42,426 nt of DNA from Clostridium yunnanense (GCF_016595795.1 NZ_JAENHN010000047.1:1-42426), one strand, 5' to 3'. Shown: positions 35,776 through 42,426, counted from the stretch's first letter. The notes: generated by a model not told the origin, from the letters alone. Numbers and translations: made by a program.

Positions 35776-37174
35776 TATTTTAAGGGAAGTAATTTTAGCG
35801 TTTAACCACTTTATCTTATATTATGTTCTTATTGTTAATGGAGTCTATTTTATTCAACTTATATTATCAAGCTTTAATTTATATGATTATATAAGAAAGA
35901 TGAGATACTCCAACCACAAAAAATATACCGAATCTGATAATATGATTCCTATATCAGTATTAGTGCCTGGATATAATGAGCAGGAAACCATAGTCGACAA
36001 CATAAAATCTCTTCTGGCCTTGAACTATCCTACATTTGAAATAGTAGTTATTAATGACGGATCTAAAGATGAAACTCTACAAAGAGTAATAGAAGCATTT
36101 AAGCTCAGAAAGGTGTATCAACCTGTAAGATATAGAGTTGCAACTAACGAGATCAAAGCAGTATACAAAAATGTAGATATACCTAAGCTAGTAGTGGTAG
36201 ATAAGGTAAATGGAGGTAAGGCCGATGCCTTAAATGCAGGAATAAACATATCTAGATATCCAGTGTTTGCATCTATTGATGCTGATTCAATATTAGAAAG
36301 TGACTCCTTAGTAAGAGTGATAATGCCTTTTGTAGAGGATAAACTCACAATAGCTGTAGGAGGAATAGTTAGGATCGCAAATGGAAGTACAATAGATAAT
36401 GGCAAGATAAAAGAAATAAGGCTTCCTAAGAATAGGGTAGCGATGTTTCAGATAGTCGAGTATCTTAGAGCGTTTTTAACCGGCAGAATGGGTTGGGATT
36501 CAATTGATGCTTTGCTTATAATATCAGGAGCTTTTGGAGCGTTTAAAAAAGAGAGTGTTATAGAAGTTGGAGGCTACACTGTTAAAACTATAGGTGAAGA
36601 TATGGAGCTAGTAGTAAGGCTTCATAGAATTATGAGAGAAAGAAAAGAGAAATATAGAATAAAATTTATACCAGACCCAGTTTGCTGGACGCAAGCACCT
36701 GAGAAATTCAAAGATCTAAGAGTACAACGAAGAAGATGGCAGATCGGACTTATGGATAGTTTATTCAAACATAAAAGGTTGTTTTTTAATCCTAGATATG
36801 GAAAGATAGGCATTTTAGCAGCTCCTTATTTTTGGGTATTTGAGATGATTGGACCTGTAGTAGAAGTAGTTGGATATGTATTTATTCCTTTATCTTATTT
36901 TTTTGGGGTGCTTAATATTAGATACTTCATACTCTTTTTAGCTTCATCTATACTATATGGAGTTATACTTTCTATAGGAGCAATACTATTAGAGGAATAC
37001 ACCTTTAATAAGTACCCATCAATATGGCAGCTAATTAAATTAACCTTTTATGGAATAATAGAGAACTTTGGATATAGGCAGATGACTACGTTATATAGAT
37101 TAGAAGGTATAATTAAGTTTAGAAAGCTAAAAGGTAGTTGGGGTAGCATAAAAAGGAAGAAATTTCAAGGATAA
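35768..37174 (+). CDS. Processive family-2 glycosyltransferase (BcsA/NodC/hyaluronan-synthase-like)
   Basis: The protein is 468 residues from ATG 35768, which has GGTGGTG 9 nt upstream and overlaps the HEAT gene; a TTG at 35744 gives a longer frame without support. One membrane helix (15-37) precedes a GT-A domain with VPGYNEQET, VINDGSKDE (Asp97), VNGGKADALNAGI, SIDADS (Asp171, Asp173), TIGEDMEL (Asp278) and the processive QRRRW motif (320-324). Three or four membrane helices follow (about 340-440). This is the inner-membrane synthase layout that polymerises and exports a sugar chain. No PilZ domain is seen, so cyclic di-GMP control would need another protein. The polymer is unknown. Confidence 0.9.
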   Translation: MSNILREVILAFNHFILYYVLIVNGVYFIQLILSSFNLYDYIRKMRYSNHKKYTESDNMIPISVLVPGYNEQETIVDNIKSLLALNYPTFEIVVINDGSKDETLQRVIEAFKLRKVYQPVRYRVATNEIKAVYKNVDIPKLVVVDKVNGGKADALNAGINISRYPVFASIDADSILESDSLVRVIMPFVEDKLTIAVGGIVRIANGSTIDNGKIKEIRLPKNRVAMFQIVEYLRAFLTGRMGWDSIDALLIISGAFGAFKKESVIEVGGYTVKTIGEDMELVVRLHRIMRERKEKYRIKFIPDPVCWTQAPEKFKDLRVQRRRWQIGLMDSLFKHKRLFFNPRYGKIGILAAPYFWVFEMIGPVVEVVGYVFIPLSYFFGVLNIRYFILFLASSILYGVILSIGAILLEEYTFNKYPSIWQLIKLTFYGIIENFGYRQMTTLYRLEGIIKFRKLKGSWGSIKRKKFQG

Positions 37175-37187
37175 AACAATACATAAA

Positions 37188-37283
37188 GATGTACCACTTC
37201 GTACTAAAGTTTATATTTTTAAAGCCTCTTACCAGAACCTGTGAGAACTTTAAAAATAGATTTTAGATTGAAGTGGTACTTTT
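37188..37283 (-). repeat. PR-A palindromic repeat, copy 5 (reverse)
   Basis: GATGTACCACTTCG and GAAGTGGTACTTTTT form the ends. The loop has ACCAGAACC, the reversed orientation. It lies between the convergent glycosyltransferase and HMA-fusion genes, and its right end runs into a T-run, so it could act as their terminator. Confidence 0.85.
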
Positions 37284-37311
37284 TATCTATATTTAGCAAT
37301 TTATATCGGTA

Positions 37312-39150
37312 TTATTGATTTATAGTTTCATTTCTTATTTGTTCTAAGTCAGCATTATCAAAGTCAGAGACAACTTTAATAACTCCGTAAATATTATTAT
37401 CTTTTTCAATAAAATAAGTATCTTCTTTATCAAATTTTATATCTAATTGTCCAATATAATTGCTTATTGTGAAGCTGGTAATCTTAGTATTAGTGGTAAA
37501 TCCTATAATGTCATACTTACCATCGGCATTATTCATACCATCTAAATTAAGAGAAACCTTAGCTGTGAGACCTTTTTTTAATACCCAAACTAAAGGCTCA
37601 AATTCATTATTGTTAGCTTTAATCGAAAGACTTTGTGTTACACCATCAATTTTAGCTTTTACAACTATTTTATCAGTAGGTATACTAGAGATAGGCTGAC
37701 CGTATAATTGTGGTTCCTTTGCAGCACCTCCAGCAGGAGAACAGCAACTTGCTCCAGCAGCAGATTGTTGTTGATCTGATTGTGCCTTAGAAACGTCTTC
37801 TTGAGATACATTTCCTAAGTCATCAACAACTTTGATCTTACCAGTAATCATCCCCATCCAACAGCTATAATCAATATCTTTATCAGTAGGAGTGAACTCA
37901 ATTACATTTTCACCTGATTTTAGTTTTTTACTTATGTTTAGATTAGGAAATACAATTTCATTATTACAAGAAGTTATAAGTTTTCCATCAATAACTATCT
38001 TGGCAGGCACATTTTTCTGAAGAAATACTACATTAGGAGAATAACCTTTGTTATCGGCAGTTAAGTTAATAACTTGTTTGCCATCTACTAATTTTCCCTT
38101 GTTATCATCAGACATCTTAACATTAGAAGCTAAGTTTTTACCACTTAACATAGACATAGGTGATATATTGAAGCCCAGAAGGGTAAATCCTCTGTTAGCC
38201 ATGATAAAGCCTAATAATATAACTATAATTCCACTGACTTTTAGCAGCTTTTTAGTTTTGCCACTGTTAAGAAAACTTGCAAAAGCTCCAAATATAAGCA
38301 TAAGTGGGATAGTACCTAAGGCGAAGATGAACATAGAAATAGCACCTTTAATTGGACTACCGGTAGCAAGGGCGTATAATTGCATTGTTTGAAGAGGTCC
38401 ACAAGGCATCAAGCCATTCATTAGACCAACAACTAATGGTTTACCTGCTATTGATTTTTTTGAATTACAATTTGACCAAGGGAGTTTAAGGCTAATAGAC
38501 CTAAAAAATTTAAATCCAGCCAAATTAAATCCCATTATCACCATAAAAACTCCGGCTATTATAGATATTAATGCTTGAGTCCCTATAGTTATAGTAAATA
38601 CAGATCCTATAGCGCCTACTAGTCCACCTAATAGTGTATAAGATATTAATCTTCCAAAGTTATAAAAAAGTGAAGGTTTTAGGTTTGAAAATTTATTTGC
38701 ACCTTTTATTGATATACTTTGAGAAAGCATTATACCTCCACACATACCTACGCAATGTAGTGAAGTGAAGATACCTATTACAAATAGCATAACGTATGTA
38801 GTATTTGTTCCTAGTTTAGAACTCATATCAAAGCCGATAGAATTCTGCCCTAATTTTATAAATACAAATGCTATAAGTATTATTGCAATTATAGGTAATA
38901 TTTCAGTTTTAGCAGAATTACTTTGTGATAAAGTATTTCCTGTGACTGTGTAACCTATCTCTTCTATTGCTCCACATATCTTCCCATAAGAGCATTTTTC
39001 ATTGTCGAATTTTACATAAACCGATGAGCTATTATAACTAGCCTTTACTTCTAATATTCCAGAAAGAGTTTTCAAAGAATTAGTTATTCTATTTTCGCAA
39101 GAAGTACAGGTCATGTCATTAACGTTAAGGTTTATACTTTTTATTGCCAT
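37312..39150 (-). CDS. HMA / UreH-like membrane domain / cupredoxin fusion, probable copper-handling protein
   Basis: The 612-residue protein fuses three types of module. An N-terminal heavy-metal-associated domain (1-70) has MTCTSC (Cys15, Cys18). A membrane domain of six to seven segments at about 82-325 resembles the UreH/DsbD-like (SafE-type) family, with TSLHCVGMCGGIMLSQS and NGLMPCGPLQTMQ. The remainder is extracytoplasmic: a cupredoxin-like domain (about 350-440, with SCNNEIVFPNL and DIDYSCWMGMITGKIKV), a Cys-rich linker (GASCCSPAGG) and a second beta-domain (about 490-595). Similar fusions in clostridia are linked to copper or redox metal traffic. The specific metal and direction are inferred. 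The start ATG follows AGGGGTGAT. Confidence 0.85.
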   Translation of the reverse strand: MAIKSINLNVNDMTCTSCENRITNSLKTLSGILEVKASYNSSSVYVKFDNEKCSYGKICGAIEEIGYTVTGNTLSQSNSAKTEILPIIAIILIAFVFIKLGQNSIGFDMSSKLGTNTTYVMLFVIGIFTSLHCVGMCGGIMLSQSISIKGANKFSNLKPSLFYNFGRLISYTLLGGLVGAIGSVFTITIGTQALISIIAGVFMVIMGFNLAGFKFFRSISLKLPWSNCNSKKSIAGKPLVVGLMNGLMPCGPLQTMQLYALATGSPIKGAISMFIFALGTIPLMLIFGAFASFLNSGKTKKLLKVSGIIVILLGFIMANRGFTLLGFNISPMSMLSGKNLASNVKMSDDNKGKLVDGKQVINLTADNKGYSPNVVFLQKNVPAKIVIDGKLITSCNNEIVFPNLNISKKLKSGENVIEFTPTDKDIDYSCWMGMITGKIKVVDDLGNVSQEDVSKAQSDQQQSAAGASCCSPAGGAAKEPQLYGQPISSIPTDKIVVKAKIDGVTQSLSIKANNNEFEPLVWVLKKGLTAKVSLNLDGMNNADGKYDIIGFTTNTKITSFTISNYIGQLDIKFDKEDTYFIEKDNNIYGVIKVVSDFDNADLEQIRNETINQ

Positions 39151-39323
39151 TCTATCACCCCTATAACATTTTACACCTCAAATTTATTTATCTTATGGAT
39201 TGTTTATTCGTGAAAAAATATCATCATACTAATTATGATATCTATTTTATATGAATTCTTTATGAAGAAACAGAAAAAACTTAATATAACCTTTTAATTT
39301 CAATACAATTCCAAGTATAAAAT

Positions 39324-39355
39324 AAAAACTACCAGAAATATTTCTGGTAGTTTTT
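39324..39355. terminator. Bidirectional terminator after ohrR
   Basis: AAAAACTACCAGAAAT and ATTTCTGGTAGTTTTT are perfect 16-bp arms with no separate loop, A-rich before and T-rich after. It lies just beyond the leftward ohrR stop. Confidence 0.85.
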
Positions 39356-39358
39356 ATG

Positions 39359-39802
39359 CTATTTCATTGATTCTAGTAGAGCCTTCATGCTTTCTCTTAT
39401 ACTTAAAAGTTTTTCTGGTGACAGCTTTGTATTTTCCAATAACTTTTGAGGAATACATTCAGCTGACAATTTTTTATTCTTGCCTTCTTCAGTAAGCTTT
39501 ATTATAACGTTTCTTTCGTCTTCTTTATCTCTAATTCTCTCTATTAAATTAGAAGCTTCTAACTTTTTCAATAATGGTGTTAAAGTACCAGAATCAAGAT
39601 ATAGCTTGGTTCCTAATTCTTTTACAGTTACACTATCCTTTTCCCAAAGTGAAAGTAGAGTTATATACTGTGTATAAGTAAGACCTAGCTCGTCGAGATA
39701 AGGTCTATATCCCTTGATTATTTCTTTGGAACAAGCATAAATAGCAAAGCAAAGCTGATTATCTAATTTTAACATTTCATCTTTTAATTCGTTATCTTCC
39801 AT
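39359..39802 (-). CDS. ohrR: OhrR organic-peroxide sensor, MarR family
   Basis: The 147-residue protein matches OhrR closely: KLDNQLCFAIYACSKE with the sensing Cys18, then LDELGLTYTQYITLLSLWE and KLYLDSGTLTPLLKKLE (recognition helix), and the wing DKEDERNVIIKL. In Bacillus, OhrR leaves its operator when this Cys is oxidised by organic peroxides. Here there are also Cys24 and a Cys near 103, so a 2-Cys mechanism is possible. It starts 2 nt after the stop of the upstream peroxidase gene, forming an operon. The usual partner gene ohr is not in the window; OhrR-like boxes instead precede both peroxidase genes. Confidence 0.93.
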   Translation of the reverse strand: MEDNELKDEMLKLDNQLCFAIYACSKEIIKGYRPYLDELGLTYTQYITLLSLWEKDSVTVKELGTKLYLDSGTLTPLLKKLEASNLIERIRDKEDERNVIIKLTEEGKNKKLSAECIPQKLLENTKLSPEKLLSIRESMKALLESMK

Positions 39803-39804
39803 TG

Positions 39805-40287
39805 TTACACGTCCTTTAAAAGTTTATTTATATCCTCCTCAATCTTTGAAGGAACTGTAGTTGGAGCAAATCTGTCTACTACATTTCCATTTGCATCAAC
39901 TAAGAATTTTGTGAAATTCCACTTAACAGCTTTATTTAAAAGTCCACCTTTTTGAGAAGTTAAATATTTGTAGATAGGGTGAGCATTTTCACCATTTACA
40001 TCAATCTTCTCAAACATCTTAAAAGTTACTCCATAGTTTAGCAGACAAAAACTTTTGATATCTTCACTGTTTCCAGGATCTTGACTAGCAAATTGGTTGC
40101 AAGGGAATCCAAGAATCTCAAAGTTTTTATCTTTAAGCTTATTATATAAATCCTCTAGTTCTTTAAATTGAGGTGTGAGACCACACTTACTCGCAGTGTT
40201 TACTATAAGTAATACTTTACCCTTATAATCAGAAAAGTCAACCTCTCTACCATCTATATCTATAGCTTTAAAATCATATATACTCAT
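39805..40287 (-). CDS. Glutathione-peroxidase-family peroxidase (2-Cys, probably thioredoxin-dependent), copy 1
   Basis: The protein is 160 residues from the ATG at 40287, which follows GGAGG; a longer frame from TTG 40302 would start inside that site. It has the GPx motifs NTASKCGLTPQ (peroxidatic Cys35), LGFPCNQF (Gln65) and WNFTKFLVD. A second cysteine, Cys81 in SFCLLNYGVTF, matches the resolving cysteine of thioredoxin-dependent GPx enzymes. The active-site codon is Cys, not selenocysteine. It should reduce organic hydroperoxides. It is the first gene of an operon with ohrR and has its own promoter with an OhrR-type double box. Confidence 0.93.
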   Translation of the reverse strand: MSIYDFKAIDIDGREVDFSDYKGKVLLIVNTASKCGLTPQFKELEDLYNKLKDKNFEILGFPCNQFASQDPGNSEDIKSFCLLNYGVTFKMFEKIDVNGENAHPIYKYLTSQKGGLLNKAVKWNFTKFLVDANGNVVDRFAPTTVPSKIEEDINKLLKDV

Positions 40288-40312
40288 TTTTAATACCTCC
40301 AATAATATTGAG

Positions 40313-40342
40313 TTTAATTAAATTGCATAAAATTAAATTGAT
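40313..40342. promoter_or_regulatory. OhrR-type double operator before peroxidase copy 1
   Basis: The minus strand reads ATCAATTTAATTTTAT followed by GCAATTTAATTAAA, two CAATT-N-AATT units at a 15-bp period. Firmicute OhrR boxes are TACAATT-N-AATTGTA. It sits directly downstream of the -10 box (40349-40354). Confidence 0.6.
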
Positions 40343-40348
40343 AATATA

Positions 40349-40377
40349 AATATATCATTTATATATCTAAATGTAAA
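40349..40377 (-). promoter_or_regulatory. Promoter of the peroxidase-ohrR operon
   Basis: Read on the minus strand: TTTACA (40377-40372), a 17-bp spacer, TATATT (40354-40349). The same layout is seen for the other peroxidase gene. Confidence 0.65.
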
Positions 40378-40521
40378 TAGTTCTTCTTTGAACGAATTAA
40401 AATAAAATGAAAATTAGAAATTTTATTACCAGTATTCAAATTAAAATTATCGATAATATATTAATAGCTTTTACTGATAACAACTAGATATTCATGAAAT
40501 ATAGCATAAATTTTATATAAA

Positions 40522-41067
40522 TTATAATAAAGCTTCTATATAACTTTCCATACTTAAAGGATCAACAGGAGATTCAAATCTTCCGATTATCTTACCATTT
40601 CTATCAACAAGGAATTTAGTGAAGTTCCACTTTATAGAATCATCTATTAAAGATTCAGGGAATTTTTCTTCTAAAAATGCACTAAAGAATTTTTGCTGGG
40701 GATCATTTAAATTAAAACCTCTAAAAGGTTTTTCTGATGCAAGGTAATTGAATAATGGTAGAGCATCTTTTCCTCTAACATCTGCTTTTTCAAACATATT
40801 AAATGTTACTCCATAATTGATGGAACAAATATTTTTTACATCTTCATTTGAGCCAGGTTCTTGATTTTCAAATTGATTTGAAGGAAAACCTAAAATCTCT
40901 AACCCATTATCTTTATATTTTTCATATAATTTTTGTAGATCTTCAAGTTGTGGCGCAAATCCGCATTTAGTTGCTGTATTAACAATGATTAAAACCTTAC
41001 CTTTGTATTTAGATAATTCTATTTCTTTTCCATCGATGTTGTTTACTTTAAAATCATAAATAGCCAT
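40522..41067 (-). CDS. Glutathione-peroxidase-family peroxidase (2-Cys), copy 2
   Basis: The protein is 181 residues from the ATG at 41067, chosen because TTAGGAG lies 9 nt upstream; the ATG at 41076 is too close to it. Motifs are NTATKCGFAPQ (Cys35), LGFPSNQF (Ser63 where copy 1 has Cys), NICSINYGVTF (Cys81, likely resolving) and WNFTKFLVD. It carries a 20-residue insertion (FRGFNLNDPQQKFFSAF region) relative to copy 1. The two genes look like an old tandem duplication. Each has its own promoter with OhrR-type boxes, so both should be induced by organic peroxides. Confidence 0.92.
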   Translation of the reverse strand: MAIYDFKVNNIDGKEIELSKYKGKVLIIVNTATKCGFAPQLEDLQKLYEKYKDNGLEILGFPSNQFENQEPGSNEDVKNICSINYGVTFNMFEKADVRGKDALPLFNYLASEKPFRGFNLNDPQQKFFSAFLEEKFPESLIDDSIKWNFTKFLVDRNGKIIGRFESPVDPLSMESYIEALL

Positions 41068-41093
41068 TTTAAACATCTCCTAATTATATATTA

Positions 41094-41125
41094 TAAAATT
41101 TAATTGTATAAAACTGAATTGCATA
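41094..41125. promoter_or_regulatory. OhrR-type double operator before peroxidase copy 2
   Basis: The minus strand reads ATGCAATTCAGTTTTA followed by TACAATTAAATTTTA. The second unit matches TACAATT-N-AATTGTA at 14 of 15 positions. Aligned by eye, it matches the other operator (40313-40342) at 21 of 26 positions. It lies just downstream of the -10 box. Confidence 0.65.
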
Positions 41126-41130
41126 CACAT

Positions 41131-41159
41131 ATAATAGCACGAGAAGTTTTTATTGTAAA
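41131..41159 (-). promoter_or_regulatory. Promoter of peroxidase copy 2
   Basis: Read on the minus strand: TTTACA (41159-41154), a 17-bp spacer, TATTAT (41136-41131). Confidence 0.68.
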
Positions 41160-41214
41160 TATAAATATTAAAAATTAATTTATAAAATTAATTTTTTACT
41201 ATATGAATCTGCTA

Positions 41215-41299
41215 GTCCACCATAAAACACATATTTTAAAACTATCATTCCAGAACTCAAAGGAGTTTTAAAAATAGATTTTGAAGCGAAGTGATACAT
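41215..41299 (-). repeat. PR-A palindromic repeat, copy 6 (reverse, decayed left arm)
   Basis: The right part (GTTTTAAAAATAGATTTTGA, then GCGAAGTGATACAT) matches PR-A well; the left arm is only loosely recognisable. It lies in the divergent gap between peroxidase copy 2 and the Rrf2 gene, the only copy at two gene starts. Confidence 0.65.
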
Positions 41300-41330
41300 A
41301 GTGAGTGAGTGTGGCAAATCAAGTGAAACG

Positions 41331-41359
41331 TTGACATTTCAATGTATTAGTGCTATATT
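41331..41359 (+). promoter_or_regulatory. Sigma-A promoter of the Rrf2 gene
   Basis: TTGACA (41331-41336), a 17-bp spacer and TATATT (41354-41359) lie 37 bp before the start. Confidence 0.75.
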
Positions 41360-41395
41360 TAGTCATGTATTTAAAACCTTATAAGGGGTAATATT

Positions 41396-41812
41396 ATGAA
41401 GATAACACAGGAAGTAGATTATGCTTTAAGAGTAGTTTTATACTTTTGCAAATTAGATTACGGTACAAAGATAGAAGCAAGATCAATATCAGAACATGAA
41501 AAAGTTCCTATAAGATTTTTGCTTAAGATACTTAGAAAATTGACACATGCGAAGATTGTTAGTTCTTATAGGGGTGTTAATGGTGGTTATTCATTAGCAA
41601 GACTTCCACAAGAAATACATTTGAATGATGTTATAGAAGCAATAGATGGGCCTACTTATGTTGCAAAATGTATAGGTGAGCCTGAAATGTGTAATGCAAA
41701 TAGATCTGGAAGATGTCAGCTACATAATGCTTTGAATAGAATTCAAAATATAGTTGATGAACAGCTAACTGGCATAACCTTTGATGATATAATGAATAAT
41801 AGATTTAATTAG
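41396..41812 (+). CDS. Rrf2-family transcriptional regulator with likely Fe-S ligands
   Basis: The 138-residue protein has the Rrf2 winged helix: MKITQEVDYALRVVLYF, VPIRFLLKILRKLTHAKIV and the wing SSYRGVNGGYSLAR. The C-terminal region has Cys92, Cys99 and Cys107 in KCIGEPEMCN and GRCQLH, the three-cysteine pattern that binds an iron-sulfur cluster in IscR, NsrR and RsrR. It may sense iron-sulfur status, nitric oxide or redox. No isc or suf genes are adjacent and its targets are not evident. It is a single-gene unit with a strong promoter and two terminators. Confidence 0.9.
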   Translation: MKITQEVDYALRVVLYFCKLDYGTKIEARSISEHEKVPIRFLLKILRKLTHAKIVSSYRGVNGGYSLARLPQEIHLNDVIEAIDGPTYVAKCIGEPEMCNANRSGRCQLHNALNRIQNIVDEQLTGITFDDIMNNRFN

Positions 41813-41838
41813 GGATTGATATTCCCTAATTTTTTTAT
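41807..41838 (+). terminator. Terminator of the Rrf2 gene
   Basis: AATTAGGGA and TCCCTAATT form a 9-bp stem followed by a T-run. It begins inside the last codons. Confidence 0.85.
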
Positions 41839-41844
41839 TCTTTT

Positions 41845-41888
41845 AAAACTGCTATCGAGTTTTTTACTCAATAGCAGTTTTTGTTTTT
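41845..41888. terminator. Second terminator hairpin
   Basis: AAAACTGCTAT and ATAGCAGTTTT form an 11-bp stem with an inner GAGT/ACTC pair and a following T-rich tract. Confidence 0.8.
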
Positions 41889-41893
41889 ATATA

Positions 41894-41985
41894 GATAAAC
41901 TACTTCATATTAGAATTTATCCAAATAAAGCTTCGTAGAACCATCGAAAGCTTTATTTGGAGTTTAATGATTGAAGTAGTTTATC
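41894..41985 (+). repeat. PR-C palindromic repeat, copy 2
   Basis: GATAAACTACTTCA and TGAAGTAGTTTATC form the ends (one offset base next to each), with inner arms CCAAATAAAGCTTCG and CGAAAGCTTTATTTGG. The flank CAGCGGAATAGAT follows, as in copy 1. Confidence 0.88.
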
Positions 41986-41999
41986 AGTTCAGCGGAATA

Positions 42000-42098
42000 G
42001 ATAATCCAGTTCTGGCTAATAAAACTAGGCTATATTTCTGTTAACTATTAATGGCAATAGGATTATAAGATATAGATTCTATTTGGAACTGGTTTATC
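42000..42098. repeat. Terminal-inverted-repeat element related to PR-C ends
   Basis: GATAATCCAGTTC (42000-42012) and GAACTGGTTTATC (42086-42098) are inverted repeats with one mismatch. The inner 73 bp are not complementary. The GATAA..TTATC ends resemble PR-C, and the element abuts the next repeat so that GTTTATCTATAGATAAAC forms an 18-bp palindrome at the junction. Confidence 0.5.
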
Positions 42099-42100
42099 TA

Positions 42101-42197
42101 TAGATAAACTACTTCACATTAGAATTTATGTTTTTAAATTCTCTGCTCAGAACCCAGCAGAGTTTTAAAAATAGATTTCAGATCGAAGTGATACATC
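42101..42197 (-). repeat. Chimeric repeat: PR-C left end joined to a PR-A right part (copy 7)
   Basis: The left end TAGATAAACTACTTCA and ATTAGAATTTAT match PR-C copy 2. From about 42131 the sequence matches reversed PR-A: CTGCTCAGAACCCAGCAG, TTTTAAAAATAGATTT and GATCGAAGTGATACATC. It therefore joins arms of two families. Confidence 0.7.
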
Positions 42198-42199
42198 TT

Positions 42200-42305
42200 T
42201 ATAGGGTTCCTAGTTCAACTATTAATTTATACATGCCCAAAATTCTCTAGAAGCCGAGATTTCCGAACAAGTATAAATTAAGTTTCGATATAGGAACCCT
42301 TTATA
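42200..42305 (-). repeat. PR-B palindromic repeat, full copy (reverse), plus trailing half copy
   Basis: AGGGTTCCTAGTTCAACTAT opens and TATAGGAACCCT closes the element; AACTATTAATTTATAC and GTATAAATTAAGTT are the inner arms. It is the reverse of the copy at 11754. A partial left arm (GGTATCCTAGGTCTAAGTTT) follows at about 42305-42340. Confidence 0.8.
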
Positions 42306-42390
42306 GGTATCCTAGGTCTAAGTTTAAGTTATACTGAATAACCACAATTTTTCTTCAAATACTAAACATACGGAGAAAGGTGGTTGAATT

Positions 42391-42426
42391 ATGGGTAGAA
42401 ATCATTTAAAAGTAGAATCTTTGCAT
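42391..42426 (+). CDS. Start of an unidentified gene, cut by the window end
   Basis: ATG at 42391 follows GGAGAAAGGTGG at good spacing. Only 12 codons (MGRNHLKVESLH) are visible. I do not recognise the product. It lies immediately after the cluster of four palindromic repeats, so its leader may include PR-B sequence. Confidence 0.55.
   Translation, partial: MGRNHLKVESLH

Noticed and set aside
39805-41067. Selenocysteine in the GPx active sites
   Set aside because: Both active-site codons are ordinary Cys codons with no in-frame TGA.

Overview
The window is AT-rich DNA from an endospore-forming, probably anaerobic Firmicute, most likely a Clostridium sensu stricto. The evidence is an A/T-ending codon bias, strong purine-rich ribosome-binding sites, a GerA-family germinant-receptor operon with a sigma-G-type promoter, a spoVAC-spoVAD-spoVAE operon, an S-box (SAM) riboswitch and Gram-positive LexA and OhrR operators. 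No rRNA, tRNA, CRISPR array, phage gene or recognisable transposase was seen. It reads as ordinary chromosome with well-separated small operons.

Layout. 1-4130: an MMPL/RND exporter and its probable TetR regulator. 4380-8740: a germinant-receptor operon (A, B and C subunits plus an unlisted 52-residue D-like subunit) read leftward from a sigma-G-like promoter. 9173-9934: gpmA behind a Fur-like box. 10170-11460: a tetR/zinc-ribbon/VOC operon with an operator palindrome. 11518-13127: a SAM riboswitch and a PLP-dependent sulfur-amino-acid enzyme. 13425-14365: padR and a HAAS-type membrane protein. 14739-17221: a CheY-like regulator, then spoVAC-AD-AE for dipicolinate handling. 17486-22901: a YyaL-type protein and a sensor with substrate-binding, PAS, GGDEF and EAL parts. 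23137-25098: SOS-controlled dinB and a methyltransferase. 25200-28352: leftward transglutaminase lipoprotein, CorA-like transporter with a structured leader, and HAD phosphatase. 28636-31769: a GH1 6-phospho-beta-glucosidase and a CNNM/CorC-type protein. 32054-37174: a tight four-gene operon (membrane-anchored TIM-barrel hydrolase with a CBM9-like domain, stand-alone receiver, membrane-anchored HEAT-repeat protein, family-2 glycosyltransferase). 37312-39150: an HMA/UreH-like/cupredoxin fusion. 39359-41159: an OhrR regulon made of two 2-Cys glutathione-peroxidase-like enzymes and ohrR. 41331-41812: an Rrf2 regulator. 41807-42426: terminators, four back-to-back palindromic repeats and the first 12 codons of another gene.

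Two things stand out. The first is the 32054-37174 operon, which looks like an exopolysaccharide synthase whose control could pass through a receiver domain and a HEAT scaffold; I do not recognise it as a described system. The second is a set of at least three families of roughly 95-bp palindromic, non-coding repeats (called PR-A, PR-B and PR-C here). They lie only between genes, often next to each other. One copy is a chimera of two families. One sits in the 5' leader of the SAM-riboswitch gene and another in the leader of dinB, and single PR-A copies are the main structured DNA between three convergent gene pairs.

Several start codons were moved from the longest open frame to the codon with the best Shine-Dalgarno spacing; these are noted in the entries. 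All functional calls rest on motif recognition by eye, with no database search.
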